A stretch of 5,407 bases of DNA from Acidobacteriota bacterium (GCA_024640445.1 JAHEEZ010000238.1:1-5407); one strand, 5' to 3'; positions 1 to 5,407 are shown, numbered from the stretch's first letter. Numbers and translations: made by a program. The notes: generated by a model from the sequence alone, not told the origin.

Positions 1-909
1 CTCTGGGATGAACTCGCGGACGAACTCCCTGCGGAGTCGGAATTCGGCCAATGCGGAACATTGTGGATCGCTGCTGACGCCGATGAGCTGGCGGAGGCGG
101 AGCGCAAGCTCGCGAATTACACGGAAAGAGGGGTGCGAGCGGAGATCCTCGACGAAAGATCTCTTCGGGAAGCGGAACCCGGACTTCGCGAGGGCCTTGC
201 CGGCGCACTCTTGGTTCCTGGAGATTCGGTCGTGTACCAGCCGTTCGTTGCCGTGTTCCTCTTGAACCGAGCGGTTTCGAAAGGTGCGAAAGTGATCGGG
301 CCGACCGTCGTTTGTTCAATGGGCGATGGAACCATGGAAGACTGGAGCGGAGAGGTAATATACGCCGAAGCGGTCGTCCTCGCCGCAGGATGCGGAAGCC
401 GCGACCTCGTACCTTCGCTGGATATCAAACCGCGGAAAGGACATCTGGTAATAACCGGTCGGAGCGAATCCAAAGTAAATCATCAACTCGTGGAACTCGG
501 CTATATCAGATCGGCACATGGGACGGATGAGGACTCGGTCGCGTTCAACATACAGCCGAGGATCACCGGACAGCTTCTGATCGGATCTTCCCGTCAGTTC
601 GGCGCGGAAGACGATTCCGTCGACTACGAGATCGTCAGCAGGATGATGAGGCGGGCGGTCGAATACTTCCCTTCTGCCGCGGGCTTGCACGCTACGAGGA
701 TCTGGACCGGATTCCGGCCGGCGACTCCCGACGGTTTGCCGTATATCGGAAAGATCCCCGGTTATCAAAAGGTTTTCGCAGCGACCGGACACGAGGGACT
801 GGGTATAACGACGTCTCTCGGCACGGCCGCCTTGATCGCGGACGAGATCAACGGCCGCGAATCCGTAATTCCACGCGAACCATATTCCCCTTCAAGAACA
901 GATGACTGA
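1..909 (+). CDS. FAD-dependent oxidoreductase, DAO family (probable D-hydroxyproline dehydrogenase beta subunit), 5' partial
   Basis: The frame is open from base 1 and enters the window already coding, so the gene is cut at its 5' end. The TTG at 61 is internal, because the residues before it (ending CGTLW) fit the family. About 302 residues are visible. DAO-type flavoproteins are usually about 370-390 residues, so roughly 70 are missing, including the N-terminal FAD-binding GxGxxG. The C-terminal signature GFRPATPDGLPYIG (window residues 237-250) and ATGHEGLGITTSLGTA (261-276) are typical of the FAD-binding end of glycine oxidase/DadA-like enzymes and of HcnC/OoxB-type subunits. By family knowledge it oxidises an amine or imino acid at the C-N bond. 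With the next two genes it should form a heteromeric dehydrogenase, and the downstream enzymes point to cis-4-hydroxy-D-proline as substrate (inference). Its stop overlaps the next start by 8 nt. Alternatives are an octopine/nopaline-type oxidase or another D-amino acid dehydrogenase. Confidence 0.9.
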   Translation, partial: LWDELADELPAESEFGQCGTLWIAADADELAEAERKLANYTERGVRAEILDERSLREAEPGLREGLAGALLVPGDSVVYQPFVAVFLLNRAVSKGAKVIGPTVVCSMGDGTMEDWSGEVIYAEAVVLAAGCGSRDLVPSLDIKPRKGHLVITGRSESKVNHQLVELGYIRSAHGTDEDSVAFNIQPRITGQLLIGSSRQFGAEDDSVDYEIVSRMMRRAVEYFPSAAGLHATRIWTGFRPATPDGLPYIGKIPGYQKVFAATGHEGLGITTSLGTAALIADEINGRESVIPREPYSPSRTDD

Positions 910-1156
910 CGAAACCAACATCTGTATCAGGATCAACGGAGAAGATCACAGAGCGACCGCCGGAAGTACCGTCGCGGCCGCGTTGTTGAATAACGGCTTT
1001 CTCGCCATCAGATCTTCGGTGACAGGTGAACCCAGGGCCCCTTTGTGCGGAATGGGTATTTGCTTCGAATGCCGTGTGACGATCAACGGCACGAGGAATG
1101 TGCGCAGTTGTATCGAGCCCGTTCGCGAGGGAATGGAGGTCGAGACCGGTGGCTGA
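902..1156 (+). CDS. (2Fe-2S)-binding protein, ferredoxin-like gamma subunit of the dehydrogenase
   Basis: This 84-residue protein resembles HcnA and the small subunits of opine and hydroxyproline dehydrogenases. The plant-type [2Fe-2S] ligand pattern is complete: C49-x4-C54-x2-C57-x12-C70, within PLCGMGICFECR and VRSC. Residues 6-35 form the usual beta-grasp start, with INGED and a T/V-A-A-A-L-L stretch. It should pass electrons between the flavin subunits or on to an acceptor. There is no signal peptide, so it is cytoplasmic. The ATG at 902 lies inside the upstream stop region (ATGACTGA, 8-nt overlap) and has no clear Shine-Dalgarno site, so translation is probably coupled to the upstream gene. 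Its own stop overlaps the next start in the same way. Length and motif match the family, with nothing missing. Confidence 0.92.
   Translation: MTDETNICIRINGEDHRATAGSTVAAALLNNGFLAIRSSVTGEPRAPLCGMGICFECRVTINGTRNVRSCIEPVREGMEVETGG
1135..1140 (+). promoter_or_regulatory. Shine-Dalgarno site fixing the GTG start of the alpha subunit
   Basis: GGAGGT lies inside the end of the ferredoxin gene, 8 nt before GTG 1149 and 17 nt before ATG 1158. The spacing supports GTG as the start. It is the strongest ribosome binding site seen in the window. Confidence 0.8.
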
Positions 1157-2417
1157 AATGGGCGCGGAGATATTAGTGATCGGCGGCGGGCCCGCCGGGC
1201 TTGCGGCGGCCGAGGCGGCTTCTTCGCACGGAAGGTCTGTGCTCGTAATCGACGAGAACCCTGACTTCGGAGGTCAGATCTGGCGCGCCGAAAGGCGAAG
1301 ATCGTCGGGCAGGGCGAAAGAAATGATCGATCTGCTCGAAAGGAACGGGGTGAAATTGATCCCCTCCTGCACCTGCGTCGCAGCTCTTCCCAACAAACGA
1401 ATTCTCGCGCTTTCAGCCGGCAGGACTTTTCCAATCGCCTACGACAAAGTGATGATCGCGACGGGAGCCCGCGAGAGGTTCATTCCGTTTCCGGGCTGGA
1501 CGCTTCCCGGCGTTTTTGGGGCCGGCGGCCTGCAGGCGCTGGTCAAAGGAGGCTTTGACGTAGCGGGAAAACGTATCGTGATAGCGGGAACGGGTCCTCT
1601 GCTTCTCGCTGTCGCGGAATATCTCAGAAAAAGAGGCGGGGACGTACAGTTGATCGCGGAGCGGACGTCATTGCGAAGCCTTGCACGTTTGGGGATCGCT
1701 ACTCTCAGGATCAAGGGAAAGGTCTCGGAAGCGATCCGCCTGAAAAGGAACCTGCCGCGGGTCCCGTACCGTACTTCCTCGATCGTCACTAAAGCGGCCG
1801 GAGACAATTCGCTCAGAGAAATCTCAATCCGCCGCCGCGGAAAAGAATCGACCGTCAAATGCGATCTTCTGGCGATCGGATACCATCTGGTTCCGAACAC
1901 GGAAGTAGCCGGGATGCTCGGATGCGCCGTCACGAATGAAGTCGTCCTCACTGACGAATTTAAGAGAACAACCGCAGAAGACGTTTTCTGTGCGGGCGAG
2001 CCGACCGGCATCGGAGGGCTCGATCTTTCTTTGATCGAAGGGAAGATCGCGGGCCTGGCGGCCTCTGGCATATTGGAAGAGGCTGAACTCTTGTTCGCCG
2101 ACGCGCTGAAGTACAGGACATTCGCGAATGAGATGGAACGGGCTTTTCGTCTCAAACCAGAGTATTTGCGCGGAATCGCAACTGACGATACCATCGTTTG
2201 CCGTTGCGAAGATGTTCGGTTTGGTGATGTGAAAGACTTCGGTTCTTTTCGTGATGCCAAACTTCAGACGAGGCTCGGAATGGGATACTGTCAGGGCCGG
2301 GTTTGCGGACCCGCCTGCGGCGCGCTGCTTGGATGGGATGAGAACAACAGCATCAGACCGCCTATCGTTCCGGTAACGATCGGCGAACTGGCAAAATTCG
2401 GAAATACTGGAGATTGA
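1149..2417 (+). CDS. FAD/NAD(P)-binding oxidoreductase, HcnB/OoxA-like alpha subunit (probable D-hydroxyproline dehydrogenase)
   Basis: The protein has 422 residues from GTG 1149. I chose this start because GGAGGT at 1135-1140 sits 8 nt upstream; ATG 1158 would be 17 nt away. The reading frame extends back to 1098, but that start would overlap the ferredoxin gene heavily and has no matching N-terminus. Visible domains are the FAD Rossmann motif VIGGGPAG (10-17), the ATG motif (104-106), a second dinucleotide motif IAGTGP (145-150), the second FAD motif VFCAGE (279-284), and a C-terminal BFD-like cysteine cluster C351-x-C353...C381-x4-C386 in CRCEDV and GYCQGRVCG. The tail RPPIVPVTIGELA is typical of this subunit. 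In the family it partners a DAO-type flavoprotein and a small ferredoxin and oxidises imino or amino acids such as glycine (HcnABC), opines or D-hydroxyproline. The downstream genes favour hydroxyproline here. Lysine is mostly AAA (15 of 20), unlike the next gene. Confidence 0.9.
   Translation: MAEMGAEILVIGGGPAGLAAAEAASSHGRSVLVIDENPDFGGQIWRAERRRSSGRAKEMIDLLERNGVKLIPSCTCVAALPNKRILALSAGRTFPIAYDKVMIATGARERFIPFPGWTLPGVFGAGGLQALVKGGFDVAGKRIVIAGTGPLLLAVAEYLRKRGGDVQLIAERTSLRSLARLGIATLRIKGKVSEAIRLKRNLPRVPYRTSSIVTKAAGDNSLREISIRRRGKESTVKCDLLAIGYHLVPNTEVAGMLGCAVTNEVVLTDEFKRTTAEDVFCAGEPTGIGGLDLSLIEGKIAGLAASGILEEAELLFADALKYRTFANEMERAFRLKPEYLRGIATDDTIVCRCEDVRFGDVKDFGSFRDAKLQTRLGMGYCQGRVCGPACGALLGWDENNSIRPPIVPVTIGELAKFGNTGD
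2409..2412 (+). promoter_or_regulatory. Shine-Dalgarno site of the DHDPS-family gene
   Basis: GGAG lies at the very end of the alpha-subunit gene, 9 nt before ATG 2422. The two genes are separated by only 4 nt, so they are very likely cotranscribed. Confidence 0.65.
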
Positions 2418-2421
2418 TAAA

Positions 2422-3324
2422 ATGAACTGGAATGGAGTGATGCCTGCCATCACGACGTGTTTTGACCAGCAACTGCAGATCGACCACGAGTTCACCGCGA
2501 AGCATGTGAGCTGGCTTGTCGATCACGGATGCACGGGCATCGTGACGAACGGAAGCCTGGGTGAGGGCGGGGCGCTGAGCCTCGATGAAAAGATCGCGCT
2601 TTGGAAGACCTGCGTTGGAGCGGTCGGAGACCGCGTGCCGGTCATCGCGGCGATCGCGTCGATGAGCACCTCGGATGCGGTCGCGCAGGCAAAGGCCGCA
2701 GAGGCGGCGGGATGCGAAGGATTGATGGTCCTGCCGCCGTATGTCTATAAAGGCGACTGGCGGGAGATGAAGACGCATCTCTCGGCGGTGATCGAAGCGA
2801 CCCCGCTTTCCTGCATGCTCTACAACAACCCGGTGGCCTACGGGACGGATTTCCTCCCCGATCAGATCGTCGAGATCGCGTCAGAGCACGGGAATCTCGA
2901 GGCGGTAAAAGAATCGAGCACGGACGTTCGCCGCATCACCTGGCTGAAGGCGATCGACGATGGAAGGCTTGAGGTTTTCGTCGGCGTTGACGACGCGATC
3001 GTCGAAGGCATCGCCGCGGGCGCGGTCGGCTGGATCGCCGGCCTCGTGAACGCGTTCCCCGCCGAATCGGTCAGGCTGTTCGAACTCGCGAGAGACGGCA
3101 GACGCGAGGAGGCGAAGGCGCTGTACGACTGGTTCCTGCCGCTTCTGCGCCTCGACACGGTGCCGAAGTTCGTTCAGCTCATCAAGCTTGTGCAGGAGCA
3201 GATCGAAATGGGAAGCGGGCGAGTGAGGCTTCCACGTATGGAACTGACGGGAACCGAACGCGAGGAGACCCTGAGGATCATCGGACGCGCATTGGCGACG
3301 AGGCCGAAGGCGGTCGCCGCATAG
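2422..3324 (+). CDS. Dihydrodipicolinate synthase family protein, probable 1-pyrroline-4-hydroxy-2-carboxylate deaminase
   Basis: This is a 300-residue class I aldolase/lyase of the DapA/NAL superfamily, normal in length and complete. The Schiff-base lysine is K163 in AVKESS, and the catalytic tyrosine is Y134 in YNNP. The GxxGE loop reads GSLGE at 44-48. E. coli DapA has GTTGE, and here the second threonine is leucine. The DapA arginine that binds aspartate semialdehyde (Arg138) is replaced by alanine in YNNPVAYG. These changes argue against a lysine-pathway DapA. Placed between a D-hydroxyproline-type dehydrogenase and an alpha-ketoglutarate semialdehyde dehydrogenase, it most likely deaminates and dehydrates 1-pyrroline-4-hydroxy-2-carboxylate to alpha-ketoglutarate semialdehyde, like the HypD enzyme of rhizobia (inference). 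It starts 4 nt after the alpha-subunit stop. Codon use differs from its upstream neighbour: AAG makes up 10 of 12 lysines and GC looks higher. A related sugar-acid dehydratase remains possible. Confidence 0.88.
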   Translation: MNWNGVMPAITTCFDQQLQIDHEFTAKHVSWLVDHGCTGIVTNGSLGEGGALSLDEKIALWKTCVGAVGDRVPVIAAIASMSTSDAVAQAKAAEAAGCEGLMVLPPYVYKGDWREMKTHLSAVIEATPLSCMLYNNPVAYGTDFLPDQIVEIASEHGNLEAVKESSTDVRRITWLKAIDDGRLEVFVGVDDAIVEGIAAGAVGWIAGLVNAFPAESVRLFELARDGRREEAKALYDWFLPLLRLDTVPKFVQLIKLVQEQIEMGSGRVRLPRMELTGTEREETLRIIGRALATRPKAVAA

Positions 3325-3354
3325 AAATTGAAAACTGATAATTGAAGTTTGAAA
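3325..3354. other. AT-rich low-complexity patch after the DHDPS-family stop
   Basis: Directly after the TAG stop there is an AT-rich patch in which AATTGAA occurs at 3326-3332 and 3340-3346 (14-nt period), followed by a related TTTGAAA at 3348-3354. It stands out from the GC-rich surroundings. It has no T-tract after a GC stem, so I do not call it a terminator. Its function is unknown. Confidence 0.45.
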
Positions 3355-3379
3355 CCCCGGTGCCTCCCGTCGGCACGAA

Positions 3380-3488
3380 TTCTTTGCTCTCTTTGCGCTT
3401 TTGCGGGAAATTAATATTCTTCTGTCTCATTCGGCACATGTACTAGTTTCAGAGGTAGGTTCCCGCAAAGGCGCCAAGGCGCAAAGAA
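3380..3488. repeat. Imperfect inverted repeat of GCAAAG type (about 30-bp arms, 50-nt spacer)
   Basis: The left arm is 3380-3409 and the right arm 3460-3488. Aligning the left arm to the reverse complement of the right gives 25 of 30 matching positions, with four mismatches and one gap. Both ends match exactly: TTCTTTGC at the outer end, and TTTGCGGGAA at the inner end. The right arm has internal near-repeats of AAGGCGC around a GGCGCC palindrome. The element lies wholly between genes and encodes nothing. As RNA it could form a long hairpin between the DHDPS-family and aldehyde dehydrogenase messages. GCAAAG/GGCGC-rich palindromic elements are, from memory, scattered in many environmental bacterial genomes, so this is probably one copy of a dispersed family. 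A small hairpin (GTGCC 3360-3364 with GGCAC 3372-3376) flanks it on the left. Confidence 0.75.
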
Positions 3489-3526
3489 GAGGTAAGCGCT
3501 CACCATAGAAAATGGTCAATTGATCC

Positions 3527-3570
3527 CTGATCCATGGCACTTGAACTACTGATCCATGACACTTGAACTA
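3527..3570 (+). repeat. 22-bp tandem duplication spanning the aldehyde dehydrogenase start codon
   Basis: Units 3527-3548 and 3549-3570 are adjacent and identical except at their 11th base (G versus A). Each carries CTGATCCATG followed by CACTTGAACTA. The real start ATG (3556) is in the second unit. The first unit has an equivalent ATG at 3534 but is out of frame, because 22 is not a multiple of 3. A further TGATCC at 3521-3526 suggests the tract was already repeat-prone. Confidence 0.9.
3534..3566 (+). other. Ten-codon upstream reading frame created by the duplication
   Basis: Reading from ATG 3534 gives MALELLIHDT and a TGA at 3564-3566. The first codons imitate the true N-terminus (MTLEL), and the frame overlaps the first codons of the aldehyde dehydrogenase. 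No Shine-Dalgarno site precedes it. It is probably a by-product of the repeat. It could still act as a decoy or coupling start, but nothing here shows that it is translated. Confidence 0.3.
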
Positions 3571-5115
3571 AAAGGCACGTCATTCATAGCAGGCGAACGC
3601 GGTTCGAGAACCGGCAAAACCTTCACCGCTTTCTCGCCTGAGACCGGCGAACCGGTCGGACCGGAGTTTCATTCCGCTTCGCAGGAAGAACTGCAGATAG
3701 CGACTGCAAATTCTTCCATCGCTTTTTCGCATCTCTATCGCAAGACAGGAAAGGAAAAAGCGCGCTTCCTTCGGACCATTGCCTCGAACCTTGAAGCGAT
3801 GAAGGGCGAACTGGTCGAAAGGGCTTCGCTTGAGACAGGGCTTCCGAACGCCCGATTCGAAGGAGAGACCGCCCGCACCTGCGGACAGCTCCGTATGTTC
3901 GCTGATCTTGTTGAGGAAGGATCATGGGTAGATGCGCGCATTGACTCGGCCGTTCCCGGAAGAACGCCGATGCCGAAGCCGGACGTCCGCTCAATGCGAA
4001 AGGCTCTCGGTCCCGTAGCTGTCTTTTGCGCCTCAAATTTCCCTGTCGCGTTCTCGGTCGCGGGCGGCGACACCGCCTCGGCTCTCGCCGCCGGATGTCC
4101 GGTCGTGGTCAACGCTCATTCCGCGCATCCCGGAACCGCGGAGATCGCCGCCTTCGCGATTGCAGACGCCGTCAGCGAATGCGGATTCCCAGACGGTACT
4201 TTCAGTCTTCTTTTTTCGGCGGATTACAAAATTGGCGCCGCGCTTGTGGCTGACAGGCATATCAAGGCGGTGGGGTTCACCGGCTCGCGACCGGGTGGAC
4301 GTGCTCTGATGGACATCGCCGCGAACCGCGAGGAGCCGATCCCCGTGTTCGCGGAGATGAGCTCTGTAAATCCGGTCTTTGTACTTCCCGGAGCCGCGAA
4401 AGAAAGACCTGATGAGATCGCCGACGGCCTTTTCGGATCGTTTACGCTGGGCTTTGGCCAGTTTTGCACCAAGCCCGGTCTCATTTTTCTTCCGTCCGGT
4501 CCCGGCTATGATTCGATAGTCAGCCGGCTCAGGCATCTGTGCGAAGGATCAGAGTTTCATCCCCTGTTGACGGAGGGAATTCGAAACTCGTACGTATCGA
4601 AGACAACAGAGCGCGGAGCTCTGGAAAAGGCGTACGAAGGTTTCGGAGTTGAGACCTGCCTGTTCGAGGCTGAATGGTTTGAGTTCCTGGAAGACCGATC
4701 GCTGGCTCACGAGATCTTCGGCCCGGCAGCCCTGGTCGTCGGTTACAGGGATGTCGCCGACCTTCACGATTTCGAGGCGCATATGGAAGGCCAGTTGACG
4801 GTAACTTTTCACGCCGGAGCTGATGAAGCCGACGAACTGCCGGAATGGGTAGATACATTCGAGCGAAAGGCCGGACGGGTCGTGTTCAACGGTTACCCGA
4901 CAGGAGTCGAGGTTTGCCAGGCGATGGTCCACGGGGGGCCGTTTCCGGCGACATCCTTTGCCGGGACGACTTCGGTAGGAACAAGAGCGATCGAAAGATT
5001 CACACAGCTCGTATGCTTCCAGGACGCGCCGGACGCCGTCCTACCGGAAGAATTAAGGGACGGAAATCCTCTCGGGATGTTCAGAATGGTGGATGGTGTG
5101 ACGGGAAGGCACTGA
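3556..5115 (+). CDS. Aldehyde dehydrogenase family protein, probable alpha-ketoglutarate semialdehyde dehydrogenase
   Basis: This 519-residue protein is close to the usual length of the hydroxyproline/sugar-acid type alpha-ketoglutarate semialdehyde dehydrogenases. It should oxidise 2,5-dioxopentanoate to alpha-ketoglutarate with NAD(P)+ in the cytoplasm. Catalytic elements seen are N161 in CASNFPVAFS, E267 in FAEMSS, and nucleophile C304 in FGQFCTKPG. The C-terminal YPTGVEVCQAMVHGGPFPAT and ELRDGNPLGMFR are characteristic of this subfamily. The start is ATG 3556: an in-frame TGA at 3550-3552 excludes anything earlier, the next in-frame Met is at residue 82, and the conserved GTSFIAGERG begins at residue 8. 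No Shine-Dalgarno site is visible, and the start lies in a tandem duplication. A 231-bp gap separates it from the upstream gene, so it may have its own promoter or be reached by read-through. Its product completes the hydroxyproline route to the TCA cycle. Glucarate/galactarate or arabinose catabolism uses the same enzyme type but fits the neighbours less well. Confidence 0.92.
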   Translation: MTLELKGTSFIAGERGSRTGKTFTAFSPETGEPVGPEFHSASQEELQIATANSSIAFSHLYRKTGKEKARFLRTIASNLEAMKGELVERASLETGLPNARFEGETARTCGQLRMFADLVEEGSWVDARIDSAVPGRTPMPKPDVRSMRKALGPVAVFCASNFPVAFSVAGGDTASALAAGCPVVVNAHSAHPGTAEIAAFAIADAVSECGFPDGTFSLLFSADYKIGAALVADRHIKAVGFTGSRPGGRALMDIAANREEPIPVFAEMSSVNPVFVLPGAAKERPDEIADGLFGSFTLGFGQFCTKPGLIFLPSGPGYDSIVSRLRHLCEGSEFHPLLTEGIRNSYVSKTTERGALEKAYEGFGVETCLFEAEWFEFLEDRSLAHEIFGPAALVVGYRDVADLHDFEAHMEGQLTVTFHAGADEADELPEWVDTFERKAGRVVFNGYPTGVEVCQAMVHGGPFPATSFAGTTSVGTRAIERFTQLVCFQDAPDAVLPEELRDGNPLGMFRMVDGVTGRH

Positions 5116-5117
5116 AG

Positions 5118-5407
5118 CTATTCGCTGTCTACACCGGCGGCCTTCATCACGAACTCCGGCACCCTGGGCTCTTCTGGCAGAATGTTCTCCTTTCCTTTCG
5201 CGATCGCCCACCGATGCAGCCAGGATATTCCCGCCTTTCCGGTGAATGTCTCAGCCTGTGAATACGCTTCATCCCGTAGCACTTCGTCGAGCGATACACA
5301 TTCGTAACCCCGCTTTTCCAGCAGATCAAGAATATCTCCAAGAAACGCCGCATTCACCGAATTCGCGTGAAGAAGAAGCGTCTGAGCGACCTCCCTTCCC
5401 AGGAGCG
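5118..5407 (-). CDS. Polysaccharide deacetylase (NodB-like) family protein, C-terminal part only
   Basis: The minus-strand frame is open from the right edge to TAG at 5118-5120, giving 95 complete codons. The GTG at 5355-5357 is internal, since the residues before it are conserved family sequence. The visible part contains TLLLHAN (HAN codons at 5361-5369), which matches the fifth conserved motif of NodB/CE4 deacetylases. It is followed by LEKRGYECVSLDEVLRDEAY and GISWLHRWA, a C-terminal end common in single-domain bacterial polysaccharide or chitooligosaccharide deacetylases. The catalytic metal-binding motifs and any signal peptide would lie in the missing N-terminal part. By family knowledge such enzymes remove N- or O-acetyl groups from polysaccharides and are often exported; the substrate cannot be told. 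It converges on the aldehyde dehydrogenase with 2 nt between stop codons and is probably unrelated to the operon. Confidence 0.85.
   Translation of the reverse strand, partial: LLGREVAQTLLLHANSVNAAFLGDILDLLEKRGYECVSLDEVLRDEAYSQAETFTGKAGISWLHRWAIAKGKENILPEEPRVPEFVMKAAGVDSE

Noticed and set aside
61..63. TTG as a start for the first gene
   Set aside because: The frame is open to base 1 and the upstream residues (including CGT before LW) fit the DAO family, so the gene is simply cut by the window edge.
1098..1148. ATG 1098 as an extended start of the alpha subunit
   Set aside because: It would overlap the ferredoxin gene by 59 nt and add 17 residues with no family match; GTG 1149 has a well-spaced GGAGGT.
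1439..2260. Long minus-strand open frame of 273 codons inside the alpha-subunit gene
   Set aside because: It is antisense to a gene with clear FAD and cysteine motifs; its translation is low-complexity, rich in Ser, Arg and Pro, with no recognisable domain.
1824..2778. Further minus-strand frames across the alpha-subunit/DHDPS junction
   Set aside because: They are shadows of the two + strand genes and show no ribosome binding site or family motif.
3360..3376. Small hairpin (GTGCC/GGCAC) as an intrinsic terminator after the DHDPS-family gene
   Set aside because: The stem is only 5 bp with a 7-nt loop and is followed by GAATTC, not a T-tract.
3412..3417. TAATAT as a -10 box for the aldehyde dehydrogenase gene
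   Set aside because: No convincing -35 hexamer lies at 16-18 nt; the closest TTGCGC is only 13 nt away and belongs to the inverted-repeat arm.
3325..3570. CRISPR array or phage attachment site in the intergenic repeats
   Set aside because: There are no regularly spaced repeats with unique spacers, no integrase and no tRNA end; one pair is inverted and the other is a direct two-copy duplication.
4033..4932. Several minus-strand frames within the aldehyde dehydrogenase gene
   Set aside because: The + strand protein has all catalytic residues in this stretch; the antisense translations are arginine-rich and unrecognisable.
5095..5135. GGTGT...ACACC pair as a bidirectional terminator between the convergent genes
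   Set aside because: The stem is only 5 bp with a 31-nt loop, well within chance expectation.

Overview
The window holds most of a catabolic operon read on the + strand, followed by the 3' end of a convergent gene. The sequence is fairly GC-rich, with GTG and ATG starts and Shine-Dalgarno sites at some but not all genes. The protein style and the GCAAAG-type intergenic repeat suggest an environmental Gram-negative bacterium. Acidobacteriota (Blastocatellia-like) is my best guess from memory of similar proteins, held with low confidence.

Layout: 1-909 is the 3' part of a DAO-family FAD oxidoreductase whose N-terminus lies outside the window. 902-1156 is a small [2Fe-2S] ferredoxin-like subunit. 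1149-2417 is an FAD/NAD(P)-type oxidoreductase with a C-terminal cysteine cluster. 2422-3324 is a dihydrodipicolinate synthase (DHDPS)-superfamily lyase/deaminase. A 231-bp intergenic stretch (3325-3555) carries an AT-rich patch, a large imperfect inverted repeat and a 22-bp tandem duplication. 3556-5115 is an alpha-ketoglutarate semialdehyde dehydrogenase-type aldehyde dehydrogenase. 5118-5407 on the minus strand is the C-terminal end of a polysaccharide deacetylase.

How the genes work together (inference from established pathway knowledge): the first three genes match the beta, gamma and alpha subunits of the heteromeric HcnABC/OoxAB-like dehydrogenases, which include bacterial D-hydroxyproline dehydrogenase. 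This enzyme would oxidise cis-4-hydroxy-D-proline to 1-pyrroline-4-hydroxy-2-carboxylate. The DHDPS-family enzyme would deaminate that product to alpha-ketoglutarate semialdehyde, and the aldehyde dehydrogenase would oxidise it to alpha-ketoglutarate. The expected 4-hydroxyproline 2-epimerase is not in the window and may lie just upstream.

I see no mobile-element gene, RNA gene, CRISPR array or clearly new system. The coding content is a recognisable amino-acid catabolic pathway. The least explained sequence is the intergenic stretch before the aldehyde dehydrogenase, above all the tandem duplication that copies its start codon out of frame.
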